DNA of 64,000 bases, taken from Candidatus Tityobacter terrigena (GTDB lineage: Bacteria > Vulcanimicrobiota > Vulcanimicrobiia > Vulcanimicrobiales > Vulcanimicrobiaceae). The notes under the pieces were generated by a model. The model was not told the DNA's origin. It did no database searches and saw nothing but the letters and a program-made list of their open reading frames with translations. The stretch is from the NCBI GenBank assembly GCA_003156715.1, contig PMHO01000053.1:62001-126000 (forward strand), written 5' to 3'. The position numbers were made by a program, and so were the translations under genes. Positions 17,830-26,335 of the stretch are shown here, in pieces (positions within the stretch are counted from its first letter, which is position 1; each line of letters opens with the position of its first letter).

Positions 17830-17986
17830 CGTCAAAGGCCCCATTATACGCCTTGCCGGCTTACACCACCCGTGCGAGGACCGAGGCGTCGAGAAATGTA
17901 CCAGGACCGGGTCGCGTCTGCCCGGTATCACGGCAGACGCACCATGTCGCTGACGTCGTGCTTCGCAGTTTCGCGAGGATTCACTC

Positions 17987-18784
17987 TTGAACCCCACCCC
18001 TTCGATCGGCCGCCGCCGCTTTCTCGCAGCCTCCGCGGGGGCGCTCGTTCTGCGGCCCGGCGCCGGCGAAGCTCTTCCCACGCGTCCGACCGAACTCGGC
18101 GCGCCGCTGCGTCCCTACGGCGAGCCGTCGCCGTTTGAAGAGAATGTCGTCAGAGTACCCACCGACCTGACGCCGACGAAACTTTCGTCGTGGAACTTTA
18201 CGCCGCTCGCGAACTCAAGCGGCACGATCACTCCAAGCGGCCTGGTCTTCGAGCGCAACCACGCCGGCGTTCCCGCGATCGATCCGGCGCAGCACCGCCT
18301 CGTGGTGCACGGACTCGTCGACGCCGCGCGCGCGTTCACGCTCGACGACCTCAAGCGCTACCCGTCGGTTAGCGTGATGCATTTCCTCGAATGCTCCGGT
18401 AACAGTATGACCGAATGGAAGAAGCCGACCGGCAAGACCGTGCAGCTCACTCACGGTCTTCTCAGCTGCTGCGAGTGGGCGGGCGTGCGCGTAAGCACGG
18501 TCCTCAAGGACGTCGGCGTGAAGCCGTCCGCCAAGTGGGTGCTCGCGGAAGGGGCCGACGCCGCGCTCATGGATCGGAGCATTCCGCTTGAAAAAATGAT
18601 GGACGACACGCTGCTCGTGTACGGGCAGAACGGTGAAGCGCTTCGACCCGAGCAGGGCTATCCGGTGCGGCTCTTCTTGCCGGGATTCGAGGGGAACATG
18701 AGCATCAAATGGCTGAGGCGTTTAAAGGTCGGCACGGAGCCGTTCTACTCGCGCGAGGAGACATCCCCAAGTACACCGACCTGA
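17987..18784 (+). CDS. soxC: SoxC-like sulfane/sulfite dehydrogenase molybdopterin subunit, N-terminal part (frameshifted)
   Basis: 265 residues are read before the frame closes. The TTG start is followed by a twin-arginine signal (GRRRFLAASAGALVL), so it is exported folded. The sulfite-oxidase fold is clear: VMHFLECSGNSM, with the molybdenum-ligating Cys at 136, and EQGYPVRLFLPGFEGNMSIKWLRRLKV. The match to SoxC proceeds to SREETS and then leaves frame at a CCCC run (18765-18768). It resumes at once in another frame (KYTDLM), so the gene is broken by one indel. SoxCD oxidises the sulfane sulfur on SoxY in thiosulfate oxidation. Confidence 0.87.
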   Translation: MNPTPSIGRRRFLAASAGALVLRPGAGEALPTRPTELGAPLRPYGEPSPFEENVVRVPTDLTPTKLSSWNFTPLANSSGTITPSGLVFERNHAGVPAIDPAQHRLVVHGLVDAARAFTLDDLKRYPSVSVMHFLECSGNSMTEWKKPTGKTVQLTHGLLSCCEWAGVRVSTVLKDVGVKPSAKWVLAEGADAALMDRSIPLEKMMDDTLLVYGQNGEALRPEQGYPVRLFLPGFEGNMSIKWLRRLKVGTEPFYSREETSPSTPT

Positions 18785-19203
18785 TGGCAGGTGGAGAGGC
18801 ACGCATGTTCACCTTCGTGATGGAAGCCAAATCGGTTATCACGCGCCCGTCGGGCGGCATGCGCCTCGACGGCAAGGGCTCTTACGAGATCAGCGGCTTA
18901 GCTTGGTCGGGTCGCGGTAAGGTCGCCAGGGTCGATGTCTCCACCGATGCCGGCAAGACCTGGAACGCTGCGAACCTGCAGGATCCAATTGCGAGCAAGT
19001 GCCTGACCCGCTTCCGTTATGCGTGGAGTTGGGATGGTCGCGAGTGCGTTTTACAGAGCCGCTGCACCGACGAGACCGGGTACGTGCAGCCGACGCTTGC
19101 CGAGCTCGCGCAGGCGCGAGGCCTCAACTCGGTGTACCATCTCAATGCGGTCCAAAGTTGGCACGTTGCAAGCGATGGCGCGGTTGAAAACGTGCATGCG
19201 TAG
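18709..19203 (+). CDS. soxC: SoxC-like protein, C-terminal part (after frameshift)
   Basis: Second half of the same gene. The open frame begins at ATG 18709, but homology to SoxC starts only at about 18769 with KYTDLM, followed by FTFVMEAKSVITRPSGG and YEISGLAWSGRGKVARVDVSTDAGKTW, the dimerisation domain of the sulfite oxidase family. The first ~20 residues of the open frame are out-of-frame reading of the N-terminal part. An extra two bases, or one missing base, in the CCCC run at 18765-18768 would join the halves into a protein of normal length. It may be a sequencing error or a real pseudogene. Confidence 0.8.
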   Translation: MAEAFKGRHGAVLLARGDIPKYTDLMAGGEARMFTFVMEAKSVITRPSGGMRLDGKGSYEISGLAWSGRGKVARVDVSTDAGKTWNAANLQDPIASKCLTRFRYAWSWDGRECVLQSRCTDETGYVQPTLAELAQARGLNSVYHLNAVQSWHVASDGAVENVHA

Positions 19204-19738
19204 CCGCGCGCGCGCGAGATTTTTTGCCTCGCTCGCGTGGTCGGCCGCCCTTGCGACTGCCGCTTTCGCGGATGACCGGTTTGGGTTCGGCCAGCCGGTC
19301 GCGACGCTCGATGTCGCCGCGTGGAACGTCGACGTAGCGCCCTCGGGTTCGCTCCCGGCGGGACAGGGCTCCGTCGCCGATGGCCTGCGCGTCTATGCAA
19401 GCACCTGCGCACAGTGCCACGGCTCCAACGGCCAAGGGGGCCCGATGGATCGGCTCGTCGGTGGCAGCGGGACCCTGAATACCGCGACGCCCGTCAAGAC
19501 CATCGGCAGCTATTGGCCTTACGCGACTACGATCTTCGACTACATCCGCCGCGCAATGCCGTTCGATCGTCCGGGAACGCTGACGAACGACCAGGTCTAT
19601 GCGGTCACCGCGTATCTGCTCAATCAGAACGGAATCGTCGCGCCGGGCGCCGTGATGAACGCGCGAACGCTAAAGGGGGTCGTCATGCCCAACCACGGGA
19701 GGTTCATCGAGCACGACCCACGGCCCGACGCGCCCTAA
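19196..19738 (+). CDS. soxD: SoxD-like c-type cytochrome
   Basis: About 180 residues from ATG 19196, which overlaps the soxC stop by 8 nt and gives a clean signal peptide (RARARFFASLAWSAALATAAFA). One haem site, STCAQCHGSNGQGG, and a likely distal Met in RRAMPFDRPGTL mark a class I cytochrome c. The ending with TLKGVVMPNHGRF is typical of SoxD. It would accept electrons from SoxC in the periplasm. Classical SoxD carries two haems in some bacteria; this one has a single CXXCH. No soxXYZAB genes are present here. Confidence 0.85.
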   Translation: MRSRARARFFASLAWSAALATAAFADDRFGFGQPVATLDVAAWNVDVAPSGSLPAGQGSVADGLRVYASTCAQCHGSNGQGGPMDRLVGGSGTLNTATPVKTIGSYWPYATTIFDYIRRAMPFDRPGTLTNDQVYAVTAYLLNQNGIVAPGAVMNARTLKGVVMPNHGRFIEHDPRPDAP

Positions 19739-19778
19739 ATGCGCCGGCACGAGCCCGGCAGCGCGAGGAGCCGCGTGA

Positions 19779-20402
19779 ATGGGTAGAGTCTACGTTATGA
19801 ACCGACTGCGCACGTGTCGCGCCTTCAGCGCATTCGCCAGCGCGTTTCTCGCAGCGTCCTTAGGCGAGCCGGCGCAGGCGCAGCTCCCGAGCGCAACCCT
19901 TCCGCCTTGCCCGATGGTGCACGTCGCGCTGAGGGGTACCCTTGACACGAAGATCGTGAAGTCGGGCGACGTGTTCCGATTTGCAACGACCGCAGCCGCC
20001 ATGCTCGGGGACCAGGCTATACCCGCGGGCACTCCCGGCGCAGGTTTGATTGAAGTAATGGACCATTCGAAAAGCGGCGGACGGGCTGGCTATCTGATTC
20101 TCGATGCACGCTTTTTGTCGCTCGCCAACGGCACCTACGTACCCGTCGCTTTCGCGCCTGCCACCAACGGACGGTCGTTCGCGCGTATCGACGCGGGCAG
20201 CAGCGATGCCGGCATCATCGGATATCTGCCATATTACATCGGGACCGCAGCCGGCATTTACGACTACTTCCACCACGGCAAGGATGCGGCAGTTCTGGAC
20301 GGAACCACCATGCCGCTCGTCCTCGGATACGGTGCGGAACTGGGTACCTGTAGCGTGCAGGTAGTGGGTCCGAACAGTCCGGAACCGTCACCGCACTTCT
20401 AG
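19779..20402 (+). CDS. Secreted hypothetical protein
   Basis: Predicted 207 residues. ATG 19779 has GAGGAG 8 nt upstream, preferred over the internal ATG at 19797. A signal peptide ends near PAQAQ (~35). The mature part is beta-rich (VKSGDVFRFATTAAAMLGDQAIPAGTPG, YLILDARFLSLANGTYVPV), and the IPAGTPG element resembles the barrel of TrbI/VirB10-like or similar exported proteins, too weakly to name. A YLPYYIGTAAGIYDYF hydrophobic segment lies near the end. Function unknown. Confidence 0.68.
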   Translation: MGRVYVMNRLRTCRAFSAFASAFLAASLGEPAQAQLPSATLPPCPMVHVALRGTLDTKIVKSGDVFRFATTAAAMLGDQAIPAGTPGAGLIEVMDHSKSGGRAGYLILDARFLSLANGTYVPVAFAPATNGRSFARIDAGSSDAGIIGYLPYYIGTAAGIYDYFHHGKDAAVLDGTTMPLVLGYGAELGTCSVQVVGPNSPEPSPHF

Positions 20403-20447
20403 CTCGCGATCCCGAATCAGCCGCTCGGCACGTTCGGCAAAACGGCT

Positions 20448-20801
20448 CTATAGGTGAAGAAGACTCTGCCAATGCGAGGGTACGCGACCTGCCGGCCCGG
20501 GCACGGGCTGATCCAAAGGACGCCAATGCGGCGGAGCCAGGCGCGGCCCCGTAAGGAACTTTCCGCTACGGTAGTCGTAGAACCACCGTTCCCCAGGCTC
20601 GAAACTCGTAATGACCGGGTGACCGGTCGTCTCATTGTGCTTCGTTGCGTGCCGGCTAGGCGAGCTATCGCAGCAGCCGATGTGGCCGCATCCGGCGCAG
20701 CGGCGAAGATGCAGCCACCAGCCCTTTGTTGCCAGGCATTCGACGCAGCCGGAGCCGCTCGGTTTAGCCGACGGATCGATGCCGTCTATCTCATTGTCCA
20801 C
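20448..20801 (-). CDS. UBP-type zinc finger protein
   Basis: Predicted 117 residues, GTG start with GGAG 6 nt upstream. The ZnF-UBP pattern covers most of the protein: Cys19 and Cys22 (GCVECL), WWLHLRRCAGCGHIGCCDSS with three to four Cys, then RHATKHNETTGHPV with the three His. Stand-alone ZnF-UBP proteins are widespread in bacteria that lack ubiquitin and their role is not known; in eukaryotes the fold binds the ubiquitin C-terminus. It diverges from the LLM oxidoreductase gene. Confidence 0.87.
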   Translation of the reverse strand: MDNEIDGIDPSAKPSGSGCVECLATKGWWLHLRRCAGCGHIGCCDSSPSRHATKHNETTGHPVITSFEPGERWFYDYRSGKFLTGPRLAPPHWRPLDQPVPGPAGRVPSHWQSLLHL

Positions 20802-20923
20802 GGTAATCTCCGGGCGTTTCTGAATTCGCCGGTCGCCGACCTGTCGAACCTTGGCGCCGCCGGCAGGACGTGCTTGGCATACGAGCGAGCTTAAAGAGGT
20901 TAGAGGCTAAGGAAGAGCGCGCT

Positions 20924-21955
20924 ATGGTACAGCATCTCGAACTCGGTTTGGACACGTTCGGCGATGTGACCGCCGATGCTGCCGGCCAGTTGCTGCCGCA
21001 TGCCCAGGTCATACGGGACGTGGTCGAAGAGGCGGTGCTTGCCGACCAGCTAGGCGTCGATTTTATCGGCGTCGGCGAACATCATCGGGGCGACTTCGCG
21101 ATATCATCGCCTGAAGTTGTGCTGGCAGGAATTGCGGGGCGTACGAATCGCATCCGTCTCGGCTCTGCCGTTACGGTGCTCAGCTCGGACGATCCAGTCC
21201 GCGTGTTCCAGCGGTTCGCGACCCTCGACGCCATCTCGCACGGCCGAGCTGAAGTCATTCTCGGACGGGGCTCGTTTACGGAGTCCTTTCCGCTCTTTGG
21301 ATACGATCTCAGTCAGTACGAAGAACTATTCGCAGAGAAGCTCGACCTTTTCGCGGCCTTGATCACGCAGGAGCCCGTGACCTGGCACGGCAGGACCCGC
21401 GCGGCTCTGACGACGCAACGCGTCTTTCCCACGATCGAGTCCGGCTCGCTCAAGACCTGGATCGGCGTCGGCGGAAGTCCGGAGTCCGTCGTCCGTGCCG
21501 CTCGCTATGGCATGCCCATGATGCTAGCGATCATCGGCGGCGACCCGAAGCGATTCGTGCCCTACGTCCAACTGTACCAACACACGCTCGAGAAACTCGG
21601 CAAACCCGCCCTCCCCGTCGGCGTTCACTCGCCGGGGCATATCGCCCAAACGGACGCGCAGGCAAAAGACGAGCTATGGCCCGCGTTCAAGATCATGCGC
21701 GATCGGATTGGAGCCGAGCGCGGTTGGGGACCGATCAGCCGCGCAGAGTTCGATCGAGAAGCAGATCGAGGTTCGCTCTATTGCGGCTCGCCCGATACCG
21801 TGGCTCGAAGGATCGCCGCAACCGCGAAGACGCTTGGAATCGCGCGCTTCGACTTGAAATATAGCGCCGGACCGCTCTCGCACGATAAGCTCTTACATAG
21901 CATCGAGCTTTACGGCGGTAAAGTAATTCCACTCGTTCGCAACATGCTGGCCTGA
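20924..21955 (+). CDS. LLM class flavin-dependent oxidoreductase
   Basis: About 343 residues from ATG 20924, with AAGGAAG 8 nt upstream; the frame opens at 20870. A luciferase-like TIM barrel is evident: GVDFIGVGEHHRGDF, NRIRLGSAVTVLSSDDPVRVFQ and HGRAEVILGRGSF, all characteristic of the family with a His pair near FMN. It is likely an F420- or FMN-dependent monooxygenase or reductase of unknown substrate. Its stop is one base before the start of an MFS transporter gene, so the two are co-expressed and may act on the same compound. Confidence 0.9.
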   Translation: MVQHLELGLDTFGDVTADAAGQLLPHAQVIRDVVEEAVLADQLGVDFIGVGEHHRGDFAISSPEVVLAGIAGRTNRIRLGSAVTVLSSDDPVRVFQRFATLDAISHGRAEVILGRGSFTESFPLFGYDLSQYEELFAEKLDLFAALITQEPVTWHGRTRAALTTQRVFPTIESGSLKTWIGVGGSPESVVRAARYGMPMMLAIIGGDPKRFVPYVQLYQHTLEKLGKPALPVGVHSPGHIAQTDAQAKDELWPAFKIMRDRIGAERGWGPISRAEFDREADRGSLYCGSPDTVARRIAATAKTLGIARFDLKYSAGPLSHDKLLHSIELYGGKVIPLVRNMLA

Positions 21956-21956
21956 A

Positions 21957-23537
21957 ATGCAGCCGAAGGCAGTCTCGCCGTGGGCACCGTTCAAGTACGA
22001 GGTCTTCGCGGTCGTATGGACCGCCACCACCCTTTCAAATATCGGCGACTGGATGTACAACGCCGCTGCCGGCTGGCTGATGACGAATCTAACGTCCGAT
22101 GCCTTCGTCGTTTCGCTCGTTCAAGTCGTTACCACTCTGCCGTTGTTCATGTTTGCACTCGTCGCCGGCGTCCTTTCGGACATCGTCGACAAGCGCCGTT
22201 TTCTTATCGCGAGCGAAGTCAGCATAGCCATTCTCTCCGCTATATTCGCCGCGATGGTCTGGCAGAATCGCATCACGTCCGCCTCGCTGTTGTGGTTCAC
22301 CTTCTTCATAGGCGTCGCTAATGCACTCACCGCTCCTGCTTGGCAAGCCGTGGTTCCCGAACTCGTTCCGTGGAAAGTGCTCCCCGCCGCCGTTTCGGCC
22401 AACAGCGTCGGCATCAACATCAGCCGCGCGGTGGGTCCCGCGCTCGCCGGCGCGATGGTGGGCCCGCTCGGGATAGCCGCACCTTTCGTCGTTAACGCGG
22501 TGAGCAATTTTGGGTCGATCGGCGCGTTGGTCTGGTGGCGAGAACCGAAGGGACAGACCAGTGCATTGCCGGTAGAACCCTTTGGGAGCGCGATTCGAAT
22601 CGGCTTTCGCTACGCCATCAACAATCCGGGTCTGCAAGGGACGCTGATACGATCGGTTGCCTTCTTCTTCTTCGCCAGCACCTACTGGGCGCTGCTTCCG
22701 CTGATCGCGCGAACCCATATCGGCGGGGGCCCCGGGACGTACGGCATTCTCCTAGGGGCCATCGGGCTAGGCGCGGTTGCGGGCGCTTTTGTCATGCCTT
22801 CTTTGAAGCTAAAGATGGGACCGGACCGGCTTGTCGCGGCCGCAAGCGCCGGCACGGCGGTCGCGTTGGCCCTTTTCGGGCTCGCACACGAACCGGTCGT
22901 GGCTCTGATCGCGAGCTTCAGCGCGGGCATTTCCTGGATCGCCGTCGTCGCGACCCTCAACGTATCCGCCCAGGTTTCTTTACCCGATTGGGTACGCGGC
23001 CGCGGACTAGCAATGTACATCACAGTTTTCTCAGGAGCGATGACGCTCGGCGGCGCAATTTGGGGACAAGTCGCAGCCATGACGGGGTTGCCCATGACGC
23101 ACTTCGCCGCCGCCGGGGGCATGCTTCTTGCAATCCCGCTCACACGACGCTGGAAACTGCAGACCAGCGAGAAACTCGATCTCACGCCCTCGATGCGGTG
23201 GCCGGCGCCGATCGTATCGCGGGCGGTCAAAGCCAATGACGGACCGGTTCTCGTGACGGTCGAATATCGAATCGCCAACGACAAAGACCGCGAACTCTTT
23301 CTTAAGGCCCTGCATCGGCTGCGGAAAGAACGGCTGCGGGACGGCGCCTACCGGTGGGGCATATTCGAGGATACTGGCGACCCCGGCCGATTCTTGGAGA
23401 CGTTCTTAGTGGAATCCTGGACCGAGCATCTGCGCCAGCACGAGCGGGTCACCAATGCCGACCACGTTCTGCAGCAATACGTCTCCGGGCTTCTGACGGG
23501 GGAAGCGAAGGTGACGCACCTCATTACTCCGTCGTGA
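21957..23537 (+). CDS. MFS transporter with C-terminal ABM-like domain
   Basis: Predicted 526 residues. About 12 membrane segments make the MFS_3 (enterobactin-exporter-like) fold, including the early GDWMYNAAAGWLMTNLT and the loop SDIVDKRRFL. After residue ~410 a soluble domain (VLVTVEYRIANDKDRELFLKAL to WTEHLRQHERVTNADH) resembles a ferredoxin-fold antibiotic-biosynthesis monooxygenase (ABM) unit. This fusion occurs in other genomes. The gene immediately follows the LLM oxidoreductase. It overlaps by 14 bp the end of a convergent propeller gene. Substrate unknown; export is likely. Confidence 0.9.
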   Translation: MQPKAVSPWAPFKYEVFAVVWTATTLSNIGDWMYNAAAGWLMTNLTSDAFVVSLVQVVTTLPLFMFALVAGVLSDIVDKRRFLIASEVSIAILSAIFAAMVWQNRITSASLLWFTFFIGVANALTAPAWQAVVPELVPWKVLPAAVSANSVGINISRAVGPALAGAMVGPLGIAAPFVVNAVSNFGSIGALVWWREPKGQTSALPVEPFGSAIRIGFRYAINNPGLQGTLIRSVAFFFFASTYWALLPLIARTHIGGGPGTYGILLGAIGLGAVAGAFVMPSLKLKMGPDRLVAAASAGTAVALALFGLAHEPVVALIASFSAGISWIAVVATLNVSAQVSLPDWVRGRGLAMYITVFSGAMTLGGAIWGQVAAMTGLPMTHFAAAGGMLLAIPLTRRWKLQTSEKLDLTPSMRWPAPIVSRAVKANDGPVLVTVEYRIANDKDRELFLKALHRLRKERLRDGAYRWGIFEDTGDPGRFLETFLVESWTEHLRQHERVTNADHVLQQYVSGLLTGEAKVTHLITPS

Positions 23538-24384
23538 TGCGCCCGATCTTGTCACCACACGTAAACGACATGGCGCGGTCGGGACCCGGTGCAATTTGCT
23601 GCGGGGAACAACTGCTCGGGGGCATTGCGTAGAGCGCGGTGCGCCCCGACACCGTGATCCGCCCGATGTATGGCGCAGCCGTGAACCACAGTGCACCGTC
23701 GGGACCGGCGGCGATCCCAACCGGCGAGAGACCGGACGGCAGCCGGAATTCGGTGAGCTGACCGTTCGTTGCGAAGCGGCCGATCTTTCCGGCGCCGTTG
23801 TCGGTCAGCCACAGCGCGCCGTCCGGGCCCCCCAATTTAAAGTGGGTGATCGAGCCGCTCGTCGTAATGCGTGCAACGCGCCCGAATGCCGTGAACCAGA
23901 GCGCACCGTCGGGACCGTTCGTGATGGCTTGCGGATATCGCTCGGCGCTCCCAAAGTGGGAGATGCTGCCGCTCGTCGTGATGCGTCCGATCTGCTGGCC
24001 GGTCGTCTCGGTAAACCACAGGGCTCCGTCGGGTCCGGTCACGATGCCGTTCGGGTTGTTGAGCCCGTCGGCATACTCGGTGATCTTGCCGGCGAGGCTA
24101 ACGCGGCCGATTGAGTTGTCGCCGAAATCCGCGTACCACATGGCGCGGTCCGGTCCGGCCGTGATGCCCGCCGCCACGGGATCGCCAAATAAAAGTGGGT
24201 ACAGCGTGATCTGGCCGCGCTTCTCCGGCCCGATCGCGGCGACGCGTTTGCTCGGCGCCGAACGGTTCGCGTCGGGCCGCAGAAAATCACCTGAAACGGC
24301 GCCTGTCGGCACACAGACGGCGACGACGACGAAAAGCGCCGACATCACGGCGGCAACGAAACCTGATAGCAACGATTTGAGCAT
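23524..24384 (-). CDS. Virginiamycin-B-lyase-like beta-propeller, secreted
   Basis: About 286 residues from ATG 24384, which has AGGAG 8 nt upstream. A signal peptide (LLSGFVAAVMSALFVVVAV) is followed by repeated blades of the form GPDGALWFT-x-IGRITTSG, as in Vgb/streptogramin lyase and NHL propellers. Many such repeat proteins are not lyases. One blade is short: SGSITHFKL runs directly into GGPDGALWLTD, about ten residues missing between. The gene converges on the MFS gene and their ends overlap. Confidence 0.82.
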   Translation of the reverse strand: MLKSLLSGFVAAVMSALFVVVAVCVPTGAVSGDFLRPDANRSAPSKRVAAIGPEKRGQITLYPLLFGDPVAAGITAGPDRAMWYADFGDNSIGRVSLAGKITEYADGLNNPNGIVTGPDGALWFTETTGQQIGRITTSGSISHFGSAERYPQAITNGPDGALWFTAFGRVARITTSGSITHFKLGGPDGALWLTDNGAGKIGRFATNGQLTEFRLPSGLSPVGIAAGPDGALWFTAAPYIGRITVSGRTALYAMPPSSCSPQQIAPGPDRAMSFTCGDKIGRITTE

Positions 24385-24527
24385 CGAATCGCTCCTGAAT
24401 CGGGAGGAACCCACACGCTGCTACGCTCGGGTCGTACTCCTTCCGTAAAGGATGGTTGAGCTTGCTGAGCGTCTTACACGGAAACCGGTAATCTGCGGTC
24501 GAATGACGCGAGCAAGGAGGGGAAGGC

Positions 24528-25142
24528 ATGCAATCCCGCTCGTTCGCCGGGGTCGGTATCCTGGTCTTAATCATTCTCGTCATCGCCGGCGTCATCGGCG
24601 GAACGTATAATTCGCTGGTCTCGCTCGGGCAAGCCGTCGACGCGCAGTGGGCTCAAGTGCAGAACGTCTACCAGCGCCGTGCCGACCTCGTGCCGAACCT
24701 GGTCGCGACCGTCAAAGGTGCGGCCAATTTCGAGAAGAGCACGTACGTGGCGGTGGCGCAGGCCCGCTCGAGAGTCGGCCAAGTCGCACCGCAAACCGTC
24801 CAAAATGCGCCTAACGATCCGCAGGCGTTCTCCCAATACGAGCAGGCACAGAATCAGCTTGGCGCCGCGCTTTCGCGCCTATTGGTCGTCGTCGAGCGTT
24901 ATCCCGACCTCAAGGCGACGAGCAACTTCGCGACGCTTCAGGCACAGCTCGAGGGTACCGAGAACCGGATCACGGTCGAGCGCATGCGATACAACGAGGC
25001 GGCCCGGGCCTTCAACACGCGCCGCGATTCCGTTCCGGCGGTGTTGTTCGTCTCAATGTTCGGCCAGAAGTTCAATGAAAAGAACTATTTCAAAGCACAG
25101 AGCGGCGCCGAGACCGCACCGGCGGTCGATTTCAGCAAATGA
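24528..25142 (+). CDS. lemA: LemA family protein
   Basis: Predicted 204 residues with an N-terminal membrane helix (VGILVLIILVIAGVIGG) and a long alpha-helical body. The family core is clear: WAQVQNVYQRRADLVPNLVATVKGA, then LSRLLVVVERYPDLKATSNF, and ENRITVERMRYNEAARAFN. LemA proteins are membrane-anchored with an extracytoplasmic helical bundle and uncertain function. A good AGGAGGGG site precedes the ATG. The stop overlaps the next start (ATGA), beginning a three-gene operon with two TPM-domain proteins. Confidence 0.93.
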   Translation: MQSRSFAGVGILVLIILVIAGVIGGTYNSLVSLGQAVDAQWAQVQNVYQRRADLVPNLVATVKGAANFEKSTYVAVAQARSRVGQVAPQTVQNAPNDPQAFSQYEQAQNQLGAALSRLLVVVERYPDLKATSNFATLQAQLEGTENRITVERMRYNEAARAFNTRRDSVPAVLFVSMFGQKFNEKNYFKAQSGAETAPAVDFSK

Positions 25143-25522
25143 CCGCCGCCGACAACGAACGGGTCAAGCGCGCGATCGACAAAGCCGAAGCAGGTACGAC
25201 CGGTAAAGTAGTCGTTCGCATCGTGCCCGAAGCCGAGGCCGATGCGCTGGCGCGGGCCAAAGCAGAGTTCGCGGAAGCCGGGCTGCACGGCCACGAGCAT
25301 CGCAACGTCGCCCTCATCCTGGTCGCCCCGCAGGCCCGATCATTTGCGATCGTGGGCGATCGGGCCTTACACGAACGGGTCGGCGACGCATTCTGGCAGG
25401 ATCTCATCGCCAAAGCACGACCGTATTTCGCACGCGGGGAGATCGCCCGCGGAATCATCTTCGCTACCGAGCGTTTAGGCGAGACCCTGCGCGCGCATTT
25501 TCCGCGCACCTCACCGGGATGA
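25139..25522 (+). CDS. TPM-domain protein, cytoplasmic type
   Basis: Predicted 127 residues. It overlaps lemA by 4 bp (ATGA) and the next gene by 4 bp. It contains one TPM-like domain (TTGKVVVRIVPEAEAD, NVALILVAPQARSFAIVGDRALHERVG, FARGEIARGIIFATERLG) without a signal peptide or membrane anchor. It corresponds to the second, shorter TPM protein common beside lemA. TPM domains have been proposed as phosphatases or photosystem-assembly factors; the function here is open. Confidence 0.85.
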   Translation: MTAADNERVKRAIDKAEAGTTGKVVVRIVPEAEADALARAKAEFAEAGLHGHEHRNVALILVAPQARSFAIVGDRALHERVGDAFWQDLIAKARPYFARGEIARGIIFATERLGETLRAHFPRTSPG

Positions 25523-26325
25523 ACGCGCGCTCCGCCGGCTTGGCCGCGATGGGATCGATCCTCGCGCTCGGCCTGGCACTCGCGGCCCGAGGATCGACCG
25601 TTCCGCCCGCGCCGACGCGCTTCGTCACCGACGAAGCGCACGCGTTACGTGCCGATACCGTCACGCAACTCGAGCGCGAGCTGCGCGAATACCAATCCGC
25701 CACCGGTCATCAGATCTTGGTCTATATCGGCGAGACGACCGGTACCGAGCCGTTGGAAACGTATACCGTCAACGCTGCCCAAAGTTGGAAGGCCGGACGC
25801 AAGAAAAAAGATGATGGCGCGGTCCTGTTCCTGTTCATGCGCGACCACCGGGTACGCATCGAAATCGGGTACGGGCTCGAAGGCGAACTTCCCGACGCGC
25901 GCGCCAAAGAGATCATCGACGAGACGATCGTGCCGCAACTCAAAGCCGATAACCCCGATGCGGCCGTCGCTTCGGGCGTTGGAGCGATCCTCGCCACCGT
26001 CAGCCCCGGCTTTAAGCCCTCGGAGCCGTTGAGTGCGGCATCGGCTCCCAATACGAGTTCGAGCGGTGCGGACTCCGGCAACTTCTGGCTTTACGTCGTG
26101 CTGTTTGTCCTCGCTACATTTCTTCTGATCGCGCTGATCCGCTGGTTCTTCGCGCTGCCGGGTGGCTTAAGAGCCGCCGACAGAGCGTTTGAAGACGCGT
26201 GGATTTTCGGATCGAGTTTCGGAGCTTTCGGATCGGGCGGCGGGCATGGTGGAGGCGGTGGATTCTCCGGTTTCAGCGGCGGCGGCGGCGGTTTCGGCGG
26301 CGGAGGCGCGTCGGGAAGTTGGTAA
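25519..26325 (+). CDS. TPM-domain membrane protein (YgcG-like)
   Basis: Predicted 268 residues. Signal peptide, then a TPM domain (FVTDEAHALRADTVTQLERELREYQ, GAVLFLFMRDHRVRIEIGYGLEGELPDARAKEIID), one membrane helix near residue 195 (WLYVVLFVLATFLLIALIRWFF), and a Gly/Ser/Phe-rich tail ending in SGSW. This is the usual YgcG layout. It closes the lemA-TPM-TPM operon through a 4-bp overlap with the previous gene. Confidence 0.9.
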   Translation: MNARSAGLAAMGSILALGLALAARGSTVPPAPTRFVTDEAHALRADTVTQLERELREYQSATGHQILVYIGETTGTEPLETYTVNAAQSWKAGRKKKDDGAVLFLFMRDHRVRIEIGYGLEGELPDARAKEIIDETIVPQLKADNPDAAVASGVGAILATVSPGFKPSEPLSAASAPNTSSSGADSGNFWLYVVLFVLATFLLIALIRWFFALPGGLRAADRAFEDAWIFGSSFGAFGSGGGHGGGGGFSGFSGGGGGFGGGGASGSW

Positions 26326-26335
26326 TGCAAAAACC

